This document shows, piece after piece, positions 26,601-34,592 of a stretch of 64,000 nucleotides of DNA. How positions within the stretch are numbered: the stretch's first letter is position 1; each line of letters opens with the position of its first letter. A program made the position numbers and the translations under genes. The DNA lies in the NCBI RefSeq assembly GCF_013425765.1, contig NZ_JACCJZ010000013.1, positions 372,001 to 436,000 of the forward strand, in the 5' to 3' direction. Under the pieces are notes generated by a model. That model was given only the letters and a program-made list of their open reading frames with translations. It did no database searches and was not told where the DNA came from. This DNA comes from Luteimonas deserti (GTDB lineage Bacteria > Pseudomonadota > Gammaproteobacteria > Xanthomonadales > Xanthomonadaceae).

Positions 26601-27200
26601 GGCGCACGCACCAATGCGCGCTACGGGGGCAGCGGCCTGGGCCTGGCGATCAGCCAGGAGCTGTCCGCGGCCATGGGCGGACGGATCGACGTCGAGAGCA
26701 CGCCGGGCGAGGGCACGACATTCCGGGTCCAACTGCCGCTGCCCTGCATCGAGGCCCCGACGGCCGCGCCGGTCATGCCGGGCCATGAGCGCATCACCGC
26801 GGCGGTGGGACTCGAGATCCTGCTGGTCGAGGACGACCAGACGGTGGCCGACGTCATCTCGGGTCTGCTGCAGGGACAGGGCCACGAAGTGGTCCACGTC
26901 AAGCACGGCCTCGCGGCGCTGACCGAAGTGACCGCGCGCGGTTTCGACATCGCGCTGCTGGATCTGGACCTGCCCGGCGTCGACGGGCTGACGCTGGCCG
27001 GCATGCTGCGCGCGGTGGGGTTCGAACGGCCGCTGGTGGCGGTGACCGCGCGTGCTGATCCCGAAGCCGAGCCGGCGGCGCTCGATGCGGGCTTCGAAGG
27101 CTTCCTGCGCAAGCCCCTGACCGGCGAGATGCTGGCGGATGTGATCGCGCAGAGCTGGCGTCCGGCGCGGGCCGTGCCCGCGCACGGACCCGCGGGGTAA
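23622..27200 (+). CDS. Hybrid two-component histidine kinase with periplasmic beta-propeller sensor
   Basis: A 1,192-residue membrane kinase. Signal segment 1-23 (MALVGVWCLLWACTALA). Residues 35-665 hold repeated propeller motifs such as GFLWVATRDGLARYDG, IWFGTAGGGLFRL and LWFGTVDAGLWYLP (Reg_prop type), then a Y_Y_Y domain (HHYRFRLDGYETGWVELD). One transmembrane helix (about 770-790) precedes the kinase: H-box His828 in TLGHEVRTPM, N-box NLIGNALKFTDTG, DTGPGLS and GGSGLGLAIS. A receiver domain ends the protein with phospho-acceptor Asp1114 (LLDLDLPGVDG) and the TARAD/RKPL signature. There is no Hpt or DNA-binding domain and no partner regulator adjacent. ATG 23622 follows GGGGAG; 23583 is an alternative start. 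Confidence 0.92.
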   Translation: MRYARMALVGVWCLLWACTALARDDGAITASRPQPRQLGVLDGLPSNRVNALAEDRQGFLWVATRDGLARYDGVGFRVWRVEDGLRDNMVWSVHVDRHDRVWAGTRNGGLSMLDAGRRTFTHYDRTSHPEMGEHDIWAVTSTPDGAIWFGTAGGGLFRLAPDGALRRFTSDPGDPRSLPSDIVAYLVVDGDDTLWVAGKAGVAAWTGDGFRPLALPLAPGELVEGLVADADGDLWIGARMASFVRRAGGDPERMSWVDPVLGQPVLHMLVKDRQGTRWLDTSSGLAREIDGRIEDVPLFSVTSRGLVRPMWTAGLEDREGGLWFGTVDAGLWYLPATWRNFTTLQRRMADPASMANALVNGVAPTADGALWLVGSGGGLDRLDPRTGAIEHRASRICDSEIARAVHETATGQVLVACTKRLLRFDPVTRRRQVWGTSDGADVTLELTVQNIIEQDDGTLWISFHDGVQARRPDGTVILSVLPGSPRGGLPASARPTRVMRGFGDTVWLATTDGLYRWDGSRATFALLPGSPRREIAALALQDDDTVWLASLGSIEAHTWDGTRLRLRRAFDVDDGMPLALPGDVKLDARGAVWVTTVRGLLRIDPETPRIRTYGVRDGLLSQEFSEHPMGVSREGHLAVGTTDGLLLFHPLHVRQREKTPPLVIETLHVRRGDDVVELDAAQPIRLQHGDRDLSVVARLLSFTDAHAHHYRFRLDGYETGWVELDTTAERVFPRLPSGRYGLHIEARTEDGDWVALAPLTVQQAPPWWRTGWALLILLLCFGFGIWRIAHAYRERLKRRHAWQLAEEKRELAEQASTAKTRFLATLGHEVRTPMTGVLGMSELLLDTALDARQRDYTLAIRRAGEHLMRLVNDALDLARIEAGKLQLETQPFDLALLVRDISGLGAPLARQKGLDFEVLVAPDAPAWVVGDATRVRQILLNLIGNALKFTDTGGVVVQVETDRSGLTFRVRDTGPGLSADQMARLFRRFEQAEGARTNARYGGSGLGLAISQELSAAMGGRIDVESTPGEGTTFRVQLPLPCIEAPTAAPVMPGHERITAAVGLEILLVEDDQTVADVISGLLQGQGHEVVHVKHGLAALTEVTARGFDIALLDLDLPGVDGLTLAGMLRAVGFERPLVAVTARADPEAEPAALDAGFEGFLRKPLTGEMLADVIAQSWRPARAVPAHGPAG

Positions 27201-27289
27201 TGCCGCCGGAGGACGCCAGTCGCGGATGCTGAGACCGCGCCGGGCCAGGCTTGCCGTTTCGTGCACGTGCGCCTCCCCAGACTGCGACC

Positions 27290-28312
27290 ATGGCCGCCTC
27301 CCCCAATCCGCGCGCCCGCGTCGCGGGTGACCTGATCCAGCTGCGCCCCGAGGGCCTGTACTGCCCGGCGGGCGACTTCCATATCGACCCGTGGCGCCCG
27401 GTGCCGCGCGCGGTGATCACCCATGGTCACGGCGACCACGCACGCGGCGGGATGGGGGCCTATCACACGACGCGCGCGGGTCTGCCGATCCTGGAATGGC
27501 GCCTCGGCGAGCAGATCTACGCCTCCCACGAATACGGCGCGCCGTTCCGCATGGGGGATGCCACCGTCTCGCTGCATCCCGCCGGCCACGTGCTGGGCTC
27601 GGCGCAGGTCCGGGTGGAGGTGGGAGGTGAGGTCTGGGTCGCCTCGGGCGACTACAAGCGCCAGCATGATCCCACCTGCGATCCGTTCGAGGTGGTCCGC
27701 TGCGACACCTTCATCACCGAGGCCACGTTCGGCCTGCCGGTCTACCGCTGGCCCGACACGGCGGCGGTCGCGCGCGAGATCGTCGATTGGCGCGAACAGT
27801 GTGCGGCGCGGGGCGAGGCGGCGATTCTCTATTGCTACGCGCTCGGCAAGGCGCAGCGGGTGCTCGCCGAACTCGCTGCGCATACCGACGAGCCGGTGTT
27901 GCTGCACGGCGCAGTGGCCGCCGGCGTGGAGGTGTACCGCCGCGCCGGTATCGCGATGGTGGACACGATTCCCGTGATCGAGACCGAACGGTCCGCCGAC
28001 TACGCCGGCAAGCTGGTGCTCGCCCCGCCCTCGGCGGCGGGCAGCGCATGGACGCGGCGTTTCCGGCGCGCGCAGCAGGGCTTCGCCTCGGGCTGGATGC
28101 GCCTGCGCGGCAACCGCCGTCGTCGCAATTACGATCGCGGTTTCGTCGTCTCCGATCATGCGGACTGGCCCGATCTGATGCGCACCGTGCGCGAGACGGG
28201 GGCCTCGCGGGTCATCGCGACCCACGGCAACACCGACGCGATCATCCGGGCGTTGTGCGAGGACGGAATTGCGGCCGAGGCATTCCGGACGGATTTCGGG
28301 GGTGAGGAGTGA
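27290..28312 (+). CDS. Ligase-associated DNA exonuclease (metallo-beta-lactamase fold)
   Basis: A 340-residue MBL/beta-CASP-like nuclease of the bacterial DNA-repair group that travels with ATP-dependent DNA ligases. The metal-binding motif THGHGDHARGG has His45, His47, Asp49 and His50. Further ligands lie in HPAGHVLGSAQV, SGDYKRQHDPTCDPFE and VVSDHADW, then VIATHGNTDAI. It is distantly related to eukaryotic mRNA 3'-end processing nucleases. It is the first gene of the exonuclease-ligase-helicase-PdeM set, but about 1 kb separates it from the ligase. ATG 27290 is the first internal start that keeps the conserved N-terminus. Confidence 0.9.
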   Translation: MAASPNPRARVAGDLIQLRPEGLYCPAGDFHIDPWRPVPRAVITHGHGDHARGGMGAYHTTRAGLPILEWRLGEQIYASHEYGAPFRMGDATVSLHPAGHVLGSAQVRVEVGGEVWVASGDYKRQHDPTCDPFEVVRCDTFITEATFGLPVYRWPDTAAVAREIVDWREQCAARGEAAILYCYALGKAQRVLAELAAHTDEPVLLHGAVAAGVEVYRRAGIAMVDTIPVIETERSADYAGKLVLAPPSAAGSAWTRRFRRAQQGFASGWMRLRGNRRRRNYDRGFVVSDHADWPDLMRTVRETGASRVIATHGNTDAIIRALCEDGIAAEAFRTDFGGEE

Positions 28313-29348
28313 GGGCTGTGAACCCGGTCTCGGCGTTCGCCGCGAAGCGCGATCCTGCGCGGGGCGCAGCTGTGCGTTTGCCCGTGCCCGGGGTCTTGTC
28401 GCACGGTCGACGGAGCCGAGCACCGGGGTCCGGCGGGTCGGTCGCGTCGCCGCTGGTCGAGCGCAGCGGAATCGGGTGCGATACCCCGTCGGGCGATGCG
28501 TGCAGGAAACAGGCGCGGCGCAGCGGGGCCGGATCGTCTCCAGGGACGGGACGTTCGGGTTCCTCTTTCCTCCTTCGAACGCGAACTTGCCGGCCCACGC
28601 GGGCGGGAGCCCTGCATGGGTTCCCGGTTGGCGGCAGCTCGGTGGGTCGGAGGCGTGGGCCGGGCAGGGCGTTGCTTCGAGAACGGAGCGTCCGCGCTGG
28701 TGCGCGGCGTGCTTCCGTCCTGTCCAACCCGAGCACGGCAGCGCGCAAGGTTTGGCGAAAGGCGAAGCCGGACCGAAGGATGACCGGCGAAGGCGGGAGT
28801 CAGCCCGTCATCGCCGGGCGTGCTCGGGCCGGGCAGTGTCCGTCCGGTCCCCTGCGTGTCCCGGTCGACGCGGCCTGCAGCCCGAGCGCGCTGCGTTCGA
28901 ACCAGTCCCGCTTTCCGACCCCGCGGTCCTGCGATGCTCGGCTGGCTCCATGGCTCGAACGTGCACACGCAACCGCTCGAACAGGGGCGGACGCAAAGGA
29001 ACCGGCGACGACGGAATCAAAAGCGAACGCGAGCGCCGAGACCAACGTGAGATGCAAGGCCCGAGCCCCGGCGCGGGCAACCGTGACCACTGCGGCAGCA
29101 GAAACCGGAAGACGTATGCGCCGTCACACCCGAAATGGCGGGGCGAGCCCCGACCGCCGGATCGCGGGTCCTCCCGTGCCTTCGCGTTCCACGACATCGA
29201 CGCCCCTGCAGTCCCGCCTGCGGGGGGGCGACGGATCGAAGATTCGGTCGATCGAGCCGCGATCGGCCGGTCGCCGGGCCGGAGGGCACGGCGTCGAGGT
29301 GGGCCGCATTCCGCACGCGCGTCGCCGCCCGGCCGGCCGGGCACGCGC
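28313..29348. other. 1-kb non-coding gap inside the DNA repair cassette
   Basis: The exonuclease and ligase genes are usually almost adjacent; here 1,036 bases lie between them. Both plus frames are open for most of the length, which high GC content can explain. Their translations are Arg/Ser/Pro-rich and unlike any family I know. A REP-like palindrome occurs at 28784-28817. I see no transposase, tRNA or promoter signature. Confidence 0.5.
28784..28817. repeat. REP-like inverted repeat
   Basis: CCGGCGA (28784-28790) pairs with TCGCCGG (28811-28817) and inner CGGG (28794-28797) with CCCG (28804-28807). It resembles the widespread extragenic element built on CCCGCCTTCGCCGG. It lies in the centre of the unexplained 1-kb gap. 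Confidence 0.5.
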
Positions 29349-31055
29349 ATGAAGCGCTTCGCCCAGCTCTACCGCGAGCTCGACCAGAGCACCGCCACGC
29401 TCGACAAGCGCGCGTCGCTGATCCGCTATTTCCGCGAGGCGCCACCGCGCGATGCGGCATGGGCGCTGTATCTGCTCTCGGGCGGCAAGGTGGCCAGCGC
29501 CCGCAAGAAGATCGCCAACACCCGCGAGCTGCGGGAGTGGATCGCGGTGGAGTCGGGCACACCGGACTGGCTGGTCGACGACAGCTACGACCAGGTGGGC
29601 GACCTGGGCGAGACGCTCGCGCTGCTGCTCGACGATCCCGTCGAAGCATCGCCCGACATCGCGCTGGCGGACTGGATCGAGACGCGTCTGCTGCCCGTCG
29701 CGAACAAGGACGTCGAATTGCGCCGGGCCGTCATCGTCGATGCGTGGCGCACGCTGCGCTTCGACGAACGGCTGCTGTTCAACAAGCTGCTCACCGGTGC
29801 CCTGCGGGTGGGGGTGTCGCAGCGCCTGGTCCAGCAGGCACTGGCCGAACTGACCGGCATCGACATCGCCCGGCTCGCGCAGCGCATGCTGGGGAGCTGG
29901 TCGCCGACGCCGGCGTTCCTGCGCGATCTGCTCACGGTCGAGGAGCTGCCCGGTGATCGCCAGCAGCCGTATCCGTTCTTTCTCGCCTCGCCGCTGGAAT
30001 CGGCATTGCGGGCCGAGGCCGGGCTGCCCGAGGCCGCTGCGGCGGACGAAGACGAGGCACAGATCCCACCCGACATCGTCGCGCTCGCCAACGACCCCGA
30101 CGCGGTCGCCCGCGCACTGGGCCCGATCGACGACTGGCTGCTGGAATGGAAGTGGGACGGCATCCGCCTGCAGTTGTTGCGCCGCGACGGCGACGTGGCG
30201 CTGTGGTCGCGCGGCGAAGAGCGGCTCGACGGCCGGTTTCCCGAGATCGAGGCGGCCGCTGCCGGTCTGCCCGAGGGCACCGTGCTCGACGGCGAGCTGC
30301 TGGCATGGCGCGGTGGCGAGCCTGCGCCGCTGCCGTTCACCGCCCTGCAGACACGGATCCAGCGGCTCAAGCCCGGCCCCAAGACCCTGGCCGACACGCC
30401 GGTGCGGCTGCAGGTGTACGACCTGCTCGAGCGCGACGGCGAGGACTGGCGCACCAGGCCCCAGTCGGTACGCCGCGCCGCGCTGGAAGCGCTGCTCGAG
30501 GCGCACGACGATCCGCGCATCGTGGCGTCGCCCCGTGTCGATGCGGCGGACTGGCCGGAGGCGGCGTCGCTGCGCGCCCAGGCCCGTGAACGCGGCGTCG
30601 AAGGCCTGATGCTCAAGCGCGCCGATGCGCCCTACCAGGCCGGCCGCCGGCGCGGCGACTGGTGGAAGTGGAAGATCGATCCGCTGACCATCGATGCGGT
30701 GCTGCTGTACGCGCAGTCCGGGCACGGCCGGCGCAGCACGCTGTATACCGACTACACCTTCGGCCTGTGGGACGGCGACACCCTGGTGCCTGTGGCCAAG
30801 GCCTATTCGGGTCTCGACGACAAGGAGATTCTCGCCCTCGACAGCTGGATCCGCGCCCACACCCTCGAACGCTTCGGGCCGGTGCGTTCGGTCACCGCGC
30901 ATCATGTGTTCGAGCTCGGCTTCGAAGCGGTCAACGTCTCCAGCCGGCACAAGTCCGGCATCGCCGTGCGGTTTCCGCGGATCCTGCGCTGGCGCCGCGA
31001 CAAGCCGGTGGCCGAAGCCGACCGGCTGGACACGCTGAAGGCCCTGGCGCGATGA
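29349..31055 (+). CDS. ATP-dependent DNA ligase (ligase-associated repair cassette)
   Basis: A 568-residue ATP-dependent ligase that seals nicks through an enzyme-AMP intermediate. The N-terminal DNA-binding domain covers about residues 1-210. The adenylation motif is EWKWDGIRLQLLRR with nucleophile Lys268. Further nucleotidyltransferase motifs are LWSRGEERLDGRFPEI, VLDGELLAW, GVEGLMLKR and WWKWKIDPLTIDAVL. The OB domain has FGLWDGDTLVPVAKAYSGL and the C-terminal VFELGFEAVNVSSRHKSGIAVRFPRI. ATG 29349 fits the conserved MKRFAQLYRELD start. It is followed by the helicase and PdeM genes; the cassette is thought to act in DNA repair distinct from NAD-dependent LigA. Confidence 0.95.
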   Translation: MKRFAQLYRELDQSTATLDKRASLIRYFREAPPRDAAWALYLLSGGKVASARKKIANTRELREWIAVESGTPDWLVDDSYDQVGDLGETLALLLDDPVEASPDIALADWIETRLLPVANKDVELRRAVIVDAWRTLRFDERLLFNKLLTGALRVGVSQRLVQQALAELTGIDIARLAQRMLGSWSPTPAFLRDLLTVEELPGDRQQPYPFFLASPLESALRAEAGLPEAAAADEDEAQIPPDIVALANDPDAVARALGPIDDWLLEWKWDGIRLQLLRRDGDVALWSRGEERLDGRFPEIEAAAAGLPEGTVLDGELLAWRGGEPAPLPFTALQTRIQRLKPGPKTLADTPVRLQVYDLLERDGEDWRTRPQSVRRAALEALLEAHDDPRIVASPRVDAADWPEAASLRAQARERGVEGLMLKRADAPYQAGRRRGDWWKWKIDPLTIDAVLLYAQSGHGRRSTLYTDYTFGLWDGDTLVPVAKAYSGLDDKEILALDSWIRAHTLERFGPVRSVTAHHVFELGFEAVNVSSRHKSGIAVRFPRILRWRRDKPVAEADRLDTLKALAR

Positions 31056-31185
31056 GCGCGTGCGATGCGCGCGCATGTGCAGCGGCACTGCCGGATCGCA
31101 CGGGACGCGGATGCACGCGCGGCGCGCGCATGCGCAGGCGGTGAAGCGCGTGTCTTGCGCACGGGATGCCGCGCCCGGAGACGGC

Positions 31186-33834
31186 ATGGCGGTGAAGCGT
31201 CTGCGTGGGCCCGATGCGCCGCTGCGCGCGTGGTTCGACGCCCAGGGATGGACACCGGCGCCGTTCCAGCGCGAAGTGTGGCGCCGTTACCTGGCCGGAG
31301 ACTCCGGACTGCTGCAGACGCCCACCGGCAGCGGCAAGACCCTGGCCGCCCTGGGTGGGCCGCTGCTGGAAGCCTTGACGCTTCAGGCCGCCGCCGCGCG
31401 CATGTCGACAACGCGTCGGGGCGTCAGGCCGGCCGCACCTGCGGATGCAGCCAGCGCGTCGACGCCGCCAGGCGACGATCCGACGCACCACCGGCTGCGC
31501 TCGGCGGTCGGTCCCGGCGTCACTGGCGCGCGCGCTTCGGGCGCGAGGCGCGCATCGCCGCCGGCCGGTGCAGTGGCCGGCCGCACCCGCAACGCGCCGC
31601 GCGACCTGTCGCTGCTGTGGATCACGCCGCTGCGTGCGCTCGCCGCCGACACGCTGCGCGCGATGCGCACGCCGGTCGCGGCGCTGGGCCTGGACTGGCA
31701 GATCGGCCTGCGCACCGGCGACGCCAGCGCCCGCGACAAACGGCTGGCGCGCGAGGGCAAGCTCGATGCGCTGATCACCACCCCCGAATCGCTGTCGCTG
31801 CTGCTGTCGTATCCCGATACGGGCCCGAGGCTGGCGACGTTGCGCTGCGTGATCGTCGACGAATGGCACGAGCTGCTCGGCAACAAGCGCGGCGTGCTCC
31901 TGCAGCTGGCGCTGGCGCGATTGCGCGCACTGAATCCGCAGCTGCGGATCTGGGGCGTCTCGGCGACGCTCGGCAACCTCGACGAGGCACGCGACGCGTT
32001 GCTGCCGCACCTGCACGACGCACCGACCGTGGCCGGCGTCGCGCCGAAGGTGCTGACCATCGACACGTTGTTGCCCGACGAGGACGAGCGTTTTCCGTGG
32101 GGCGGCCATCTCGGCCTGGCCCAGCTGCCGCGCGTGCTCGAGCGCCTGATGGCCGAACGCACCAGCCTGCTGTTCTGCAACACCCGTTCGCAGGCCGAGC
32201 TGTGGCATCGCGCATTGTCGGCGGTCTGGCCCGAGGCGCCCGAGACACTCGCCCTCCATCACGGGTCGCTGGATCTGAAGTTGCGCGGCGCGGCCGAAGA
32301 CGGGCTGCGCGACGGCAGCGTGCGTTGCGTCGTGGCGACGTCGAGCCTGGATCTGGGCGTCGATTTTCCCGCGGTCGACCAGGTGCTGCAGATCGGCAGT
32401 CCCAAGGGCGTCGCGCGACTGCTGCAGCGCGCCGGTCGCGCCAAGCACCGTCCGGGCGAGGCGGGGCACGTGGTCTGCGTGCCGACGCATGCACTGGAGC
32501 TGGTCGAATACGCCGCCGCGCGCGAGGCCGTGGCCCAGGGCAGGATCGAATCGCGCCCGGCGCCGCGGCTCAGCCTCGACGTGCTGGCCCAGCATTGCGT
32601 GACACTCGCGCTCGGCGGCGGATTCGATGGTGACGCGCTGCTGGCGGAAGTACGCGGCACTCAGGCCTTCCGTTCGCTGGATCACACGAGCTGGCGCGCC
32701 GTGCTCGACTTCATCGTCCAGGGTGGGCAGGCGCTGTCGCACTATCCGGATTTCCGCCGGGTCGAGCACGATGGAGCAGGGCGCTTCGAGGTCACCGACC
32801 GGCGCGTGGCGCTGCGGCATCGGTTGTCCATCGGCACGATCACGAGCGACGGTGCGGTGCGGGTGAAACTGCTGCGCGGCGGCGGGCTCGGTTCGGTCGA
32901 GGAGAGCTTCGTCGGCCGTATGCGCGCCGGCGACAGATTCCAGTTCGCCGGGCGCACCCTGGAACTGGTGCGGCTGGAGGACATGACCGCCTACGTGCGG
33001 GTCGCCAAGGCCGGCACCGGCACCGTGCCCAAGTGGAACGGCGGGCGCATGCCGCTGTCGAGCGCGCTCGCCCACGAGGTGGAACGCGTCTTCGACGGCC
33101 CGCGCCTGGCCCCCGAGGTGCGCGCCATCGCCCGGCTGCTCGATCTGCAGCAGCACCTGTCGGCCCTGCCGGCGCCGGACCGCCTGCTGGTCGAATGGGT
33201 GCAGGCGCGCGGCGGGCGCCACCTGTTCGTGTTTCCCTTCGCCGGCCGGCATGTCCACGAAGGCCTGGCCGCGCTGCTGTCGCTGCGCTGGGGGCGGCGT
33301 GCGCCGAACAGTTTCACCTTCGCGGTTAACGACTACGGACTGGTGCTGTCGCCGGCGCAGGCGGTCGAGATCGACGCCGGCGACGTCGCCGCGCTGCTGA
33401 CGCCGGAGCGGCTGCTGGAAGACCTGCGCGAGAGCCTCAATCTCGCCGAACTCGCCCGACGCCAGTTCCGCGACATCGCCCGTGTCGCCGGCCTGCTGCC
33501 GCCGTCGCTGCCCGGCCGCGCGCCGCGTTCGATGCGCCAGCTGCAGGCCTCGAGCGGTCTGCTGTTCGACGTGCTGCGCCAGCACGATCCAGACCACATG
33601 CTGCTGGCCCTGGCCGAGCGCGAGGTCTTCGCCGCGCAGCTCGAAGTGGTGCGCCTTCGCGACACGCTCGAGGACTGCAGCCGACGCACGCTGGATCTGC
33701 ACCCGATGAACACCTTCACCCCGATGTCGTTTCCGCTGTGGGCCGAGTCATTGCGCGGCCAGCTCAGCACCGAGGACTGGCGCACCCGCGTGCAACGCGC
33801 GGCCGCCCAGCTGGAGAAGCGCAATCGTGGTTGA
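31186..33834 (+). CDS. Ligase-associated DEXH-box helicase (Lhr-like)
   Basis: An 882-residue superfamily 2 helicase. Motif I is TPTGSGKT with Lys51; motif II is VDEWHELLGNKRG (DEWH, Asp225); motif III is VSATLGNL; motif V/VI segments are VVATSSLDLGVDFPAVDQVLQIGSPKGVARLLQRAGRAKH. The Lhr-type C-terminal region follows. An insertion of about 70 residues, Ala/Arg/Thr/Pro-rich, lies between motif I and the LLWITPLRALAADT motif Ia (about residues 66-136); relatives normally have only a few residues there. ATG 31186 is preceded by GGAG; the upstream in-frame extension is Arg/Cys-rich and unlike the family. Confidence 0.93.
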   Translation: MAVKRLRGPDAPLRAWFDAQGWTPAPFQREVWRRYLAGDSGLLQTPTGSGKTLAALGGPLLEALTLQAAAARMSTTRRGVRPAAPADAASASTPPGDDPTHHRLRSAVGPGVTGARASGARRASPPAGAVAGRTRNAPRDLSLLWITPLRALAADTLRAMRTPVAALGLDWQIGLRTGDASARDKRLAREGKLDALITTPESLSLLLSYPDTGPRLATLRCVIVDEWHELLGNKRGVLLQLALARLRALNPQLRIWGVSATLGNLDEARDALLPHLHDAPTVAGVAPKVLTIDTLLPDEDERFPWGGHLGLAQLPRVLERLMAERTSLLFCNTRSQAELWHRALSAVWPEAPETLALHHGSLDLKLRGAAEDGLRDGSVRCVVATSSLDLGVDFPAVDQVLQIGSPKGVARLLQRAGRAKHRPGEAGHVVCVPTHALELVEYAAAREAVAQGRIESRPAPRLSLDVLAQHCVTLALGGGFDGDALLAEVRGTQAFRSLDHTSWRAVLDFIVQGGQALSHYPDFRRVEHDGAGRFEVTDRRVALRHRLSIGTITSDGAVRVKLLRGGGLGSVEESFVGRMRAGDRFQFAGRTLELVRLEDMTAYVRVAKAGTGTVPKWNGGRMPLSSALAHEVERVFDGPRLAPEVRAIARLLDLQQHLSALPAPDRLLVEWVQARGGRHLFVFPFAGRHVHEGLAALLSLRWGRRAPNSFTFAVNDYGLVLSPAQAVEIDAGDVAALLTPERLLEDLRESLNLAELARRQFRDIARVAGLLPPSLPGRAPRSMRQLQASSGLLFDVLRQHDPDHMLLALAEREVFAAQLEVVRLRDTLEDCSRRTLDLHPMNTFTPMSFPLWAESLRGQLSTEDWRTRVQRAAAQLEKRNRG

Positions 33835-34501
33835 GCCCGCGCTGCCCGGTGCGCTCGACATCCCGCTCGCCGGGGAGACGGTGGTCCTGCTGCCGGACCG
33901 CGCGCTGTGGTGGCCGCGGATGTCGCTGCTGGCGATCGCCGATCTGCACCTCGGCAAGGGCGATCATTTCCGCCGCGCCGGCATCGCGCTGCCGCGGGGC
34001 GGCACCGCACTCGATCTGCAGCGGCTGGACGCGCTGCTCGACGCCACCCGGGCGGCCCGGCTGCTGGTGCTCGGCGACCTGCTGCATGCGGTGGTGAACG
34101 ACGCCCCGTGGCGCGCGGCCTGGATTCGATGGCGCGCGGGACGCGCTGCGCTGTCGGTCGAACTCGTCAGCGGCAACCACGATCGCGCCCTGCGCGCGCA
34201 GCCGGCGCTGGCCACGACTCTGGGTCTGCACGTCCACGGGCCGTCGCTGGCGTTCGCGCCCTTCGTCTTCGTACACGATCCGGCCGATGCCGCGCCGCCT
34301 GCCGGCTATCGTGTGGGCGGGCATCTGCATCCCGTCGTACGCCTGCCCGGCGTCCCCAGGCTGCCCGCCTTCCGCTTCGACGCCGCTGGCGGCGTGCTGC
34401 CGGCCTTCACCGCCTTCGCCGGCGGCTGGCGCGTCGATCGCGAGCCGGGTACACGCCTGTTCGCATGCGCGCCGGACGTGGTGGTCGACGTCTCCCGCTG
34501 A
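33827..34501 (+). CDS. pdeM: Ligase-associated DNA damage response endonuclease PdeM
   Basis: A 224-residue calcineurin-like metallophosphoesterase. Metal-binding motifs in order are AIADLHLGKGDHFRRAGI, VLGDLLHAV, VSGNHDR, FVHDPAD and GGHLHPVVRL. It starts at GTG 33827, overlapping the helicase stop by 8 bases, so the pair is translationally coupled. PdeM is the fourth member of the exonuclease-ligase-helicase cassette. A GC-rich hairpin without a T-run (CGGCCCG/CGGGCCG, 34521-34537) follows. Confidence 0.93.
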   Translation: MVEPALPGALDIPLAGETVVLLPDRALWWPRMSLLAIADLHLGKGDHFRRAGIALPRGGTALDLQRLDALLDATRAARLLVLGDLLHAVVNDAPWRAAWIRWRAGRAALSVELVSGNHDRALRAQPALATTLGLHVHGPSLAFAPFVFVHDPADAAPPAGYRVGGHLHPVVRLPGVPRLPAFRFDAAGGVLPAFTAFAGGWRVDREPGTRLFACAPDVVVDVSR

Positions 34502-34592
34502 CATTCGCCCGCAGGCTGCACGGCCCGCTGCGGGCCGCTCCGCCGCAGCCGGCCATTGCGGTTAGCATCGGCCTTGGACACGGGAGCTCGGC

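Noticed and set aside
28313-29348. A continuous plus-strand frame joining the exonuclease gap to the ligase, and a 347-codon frame in the gap
   Set aside because: The ligase family starts at its MKRFAQLYRELD segment. The upstream translations are Arg/Ser/Pro-rich, carry REP-derived peptide, and have no ribosome site or homology cue.
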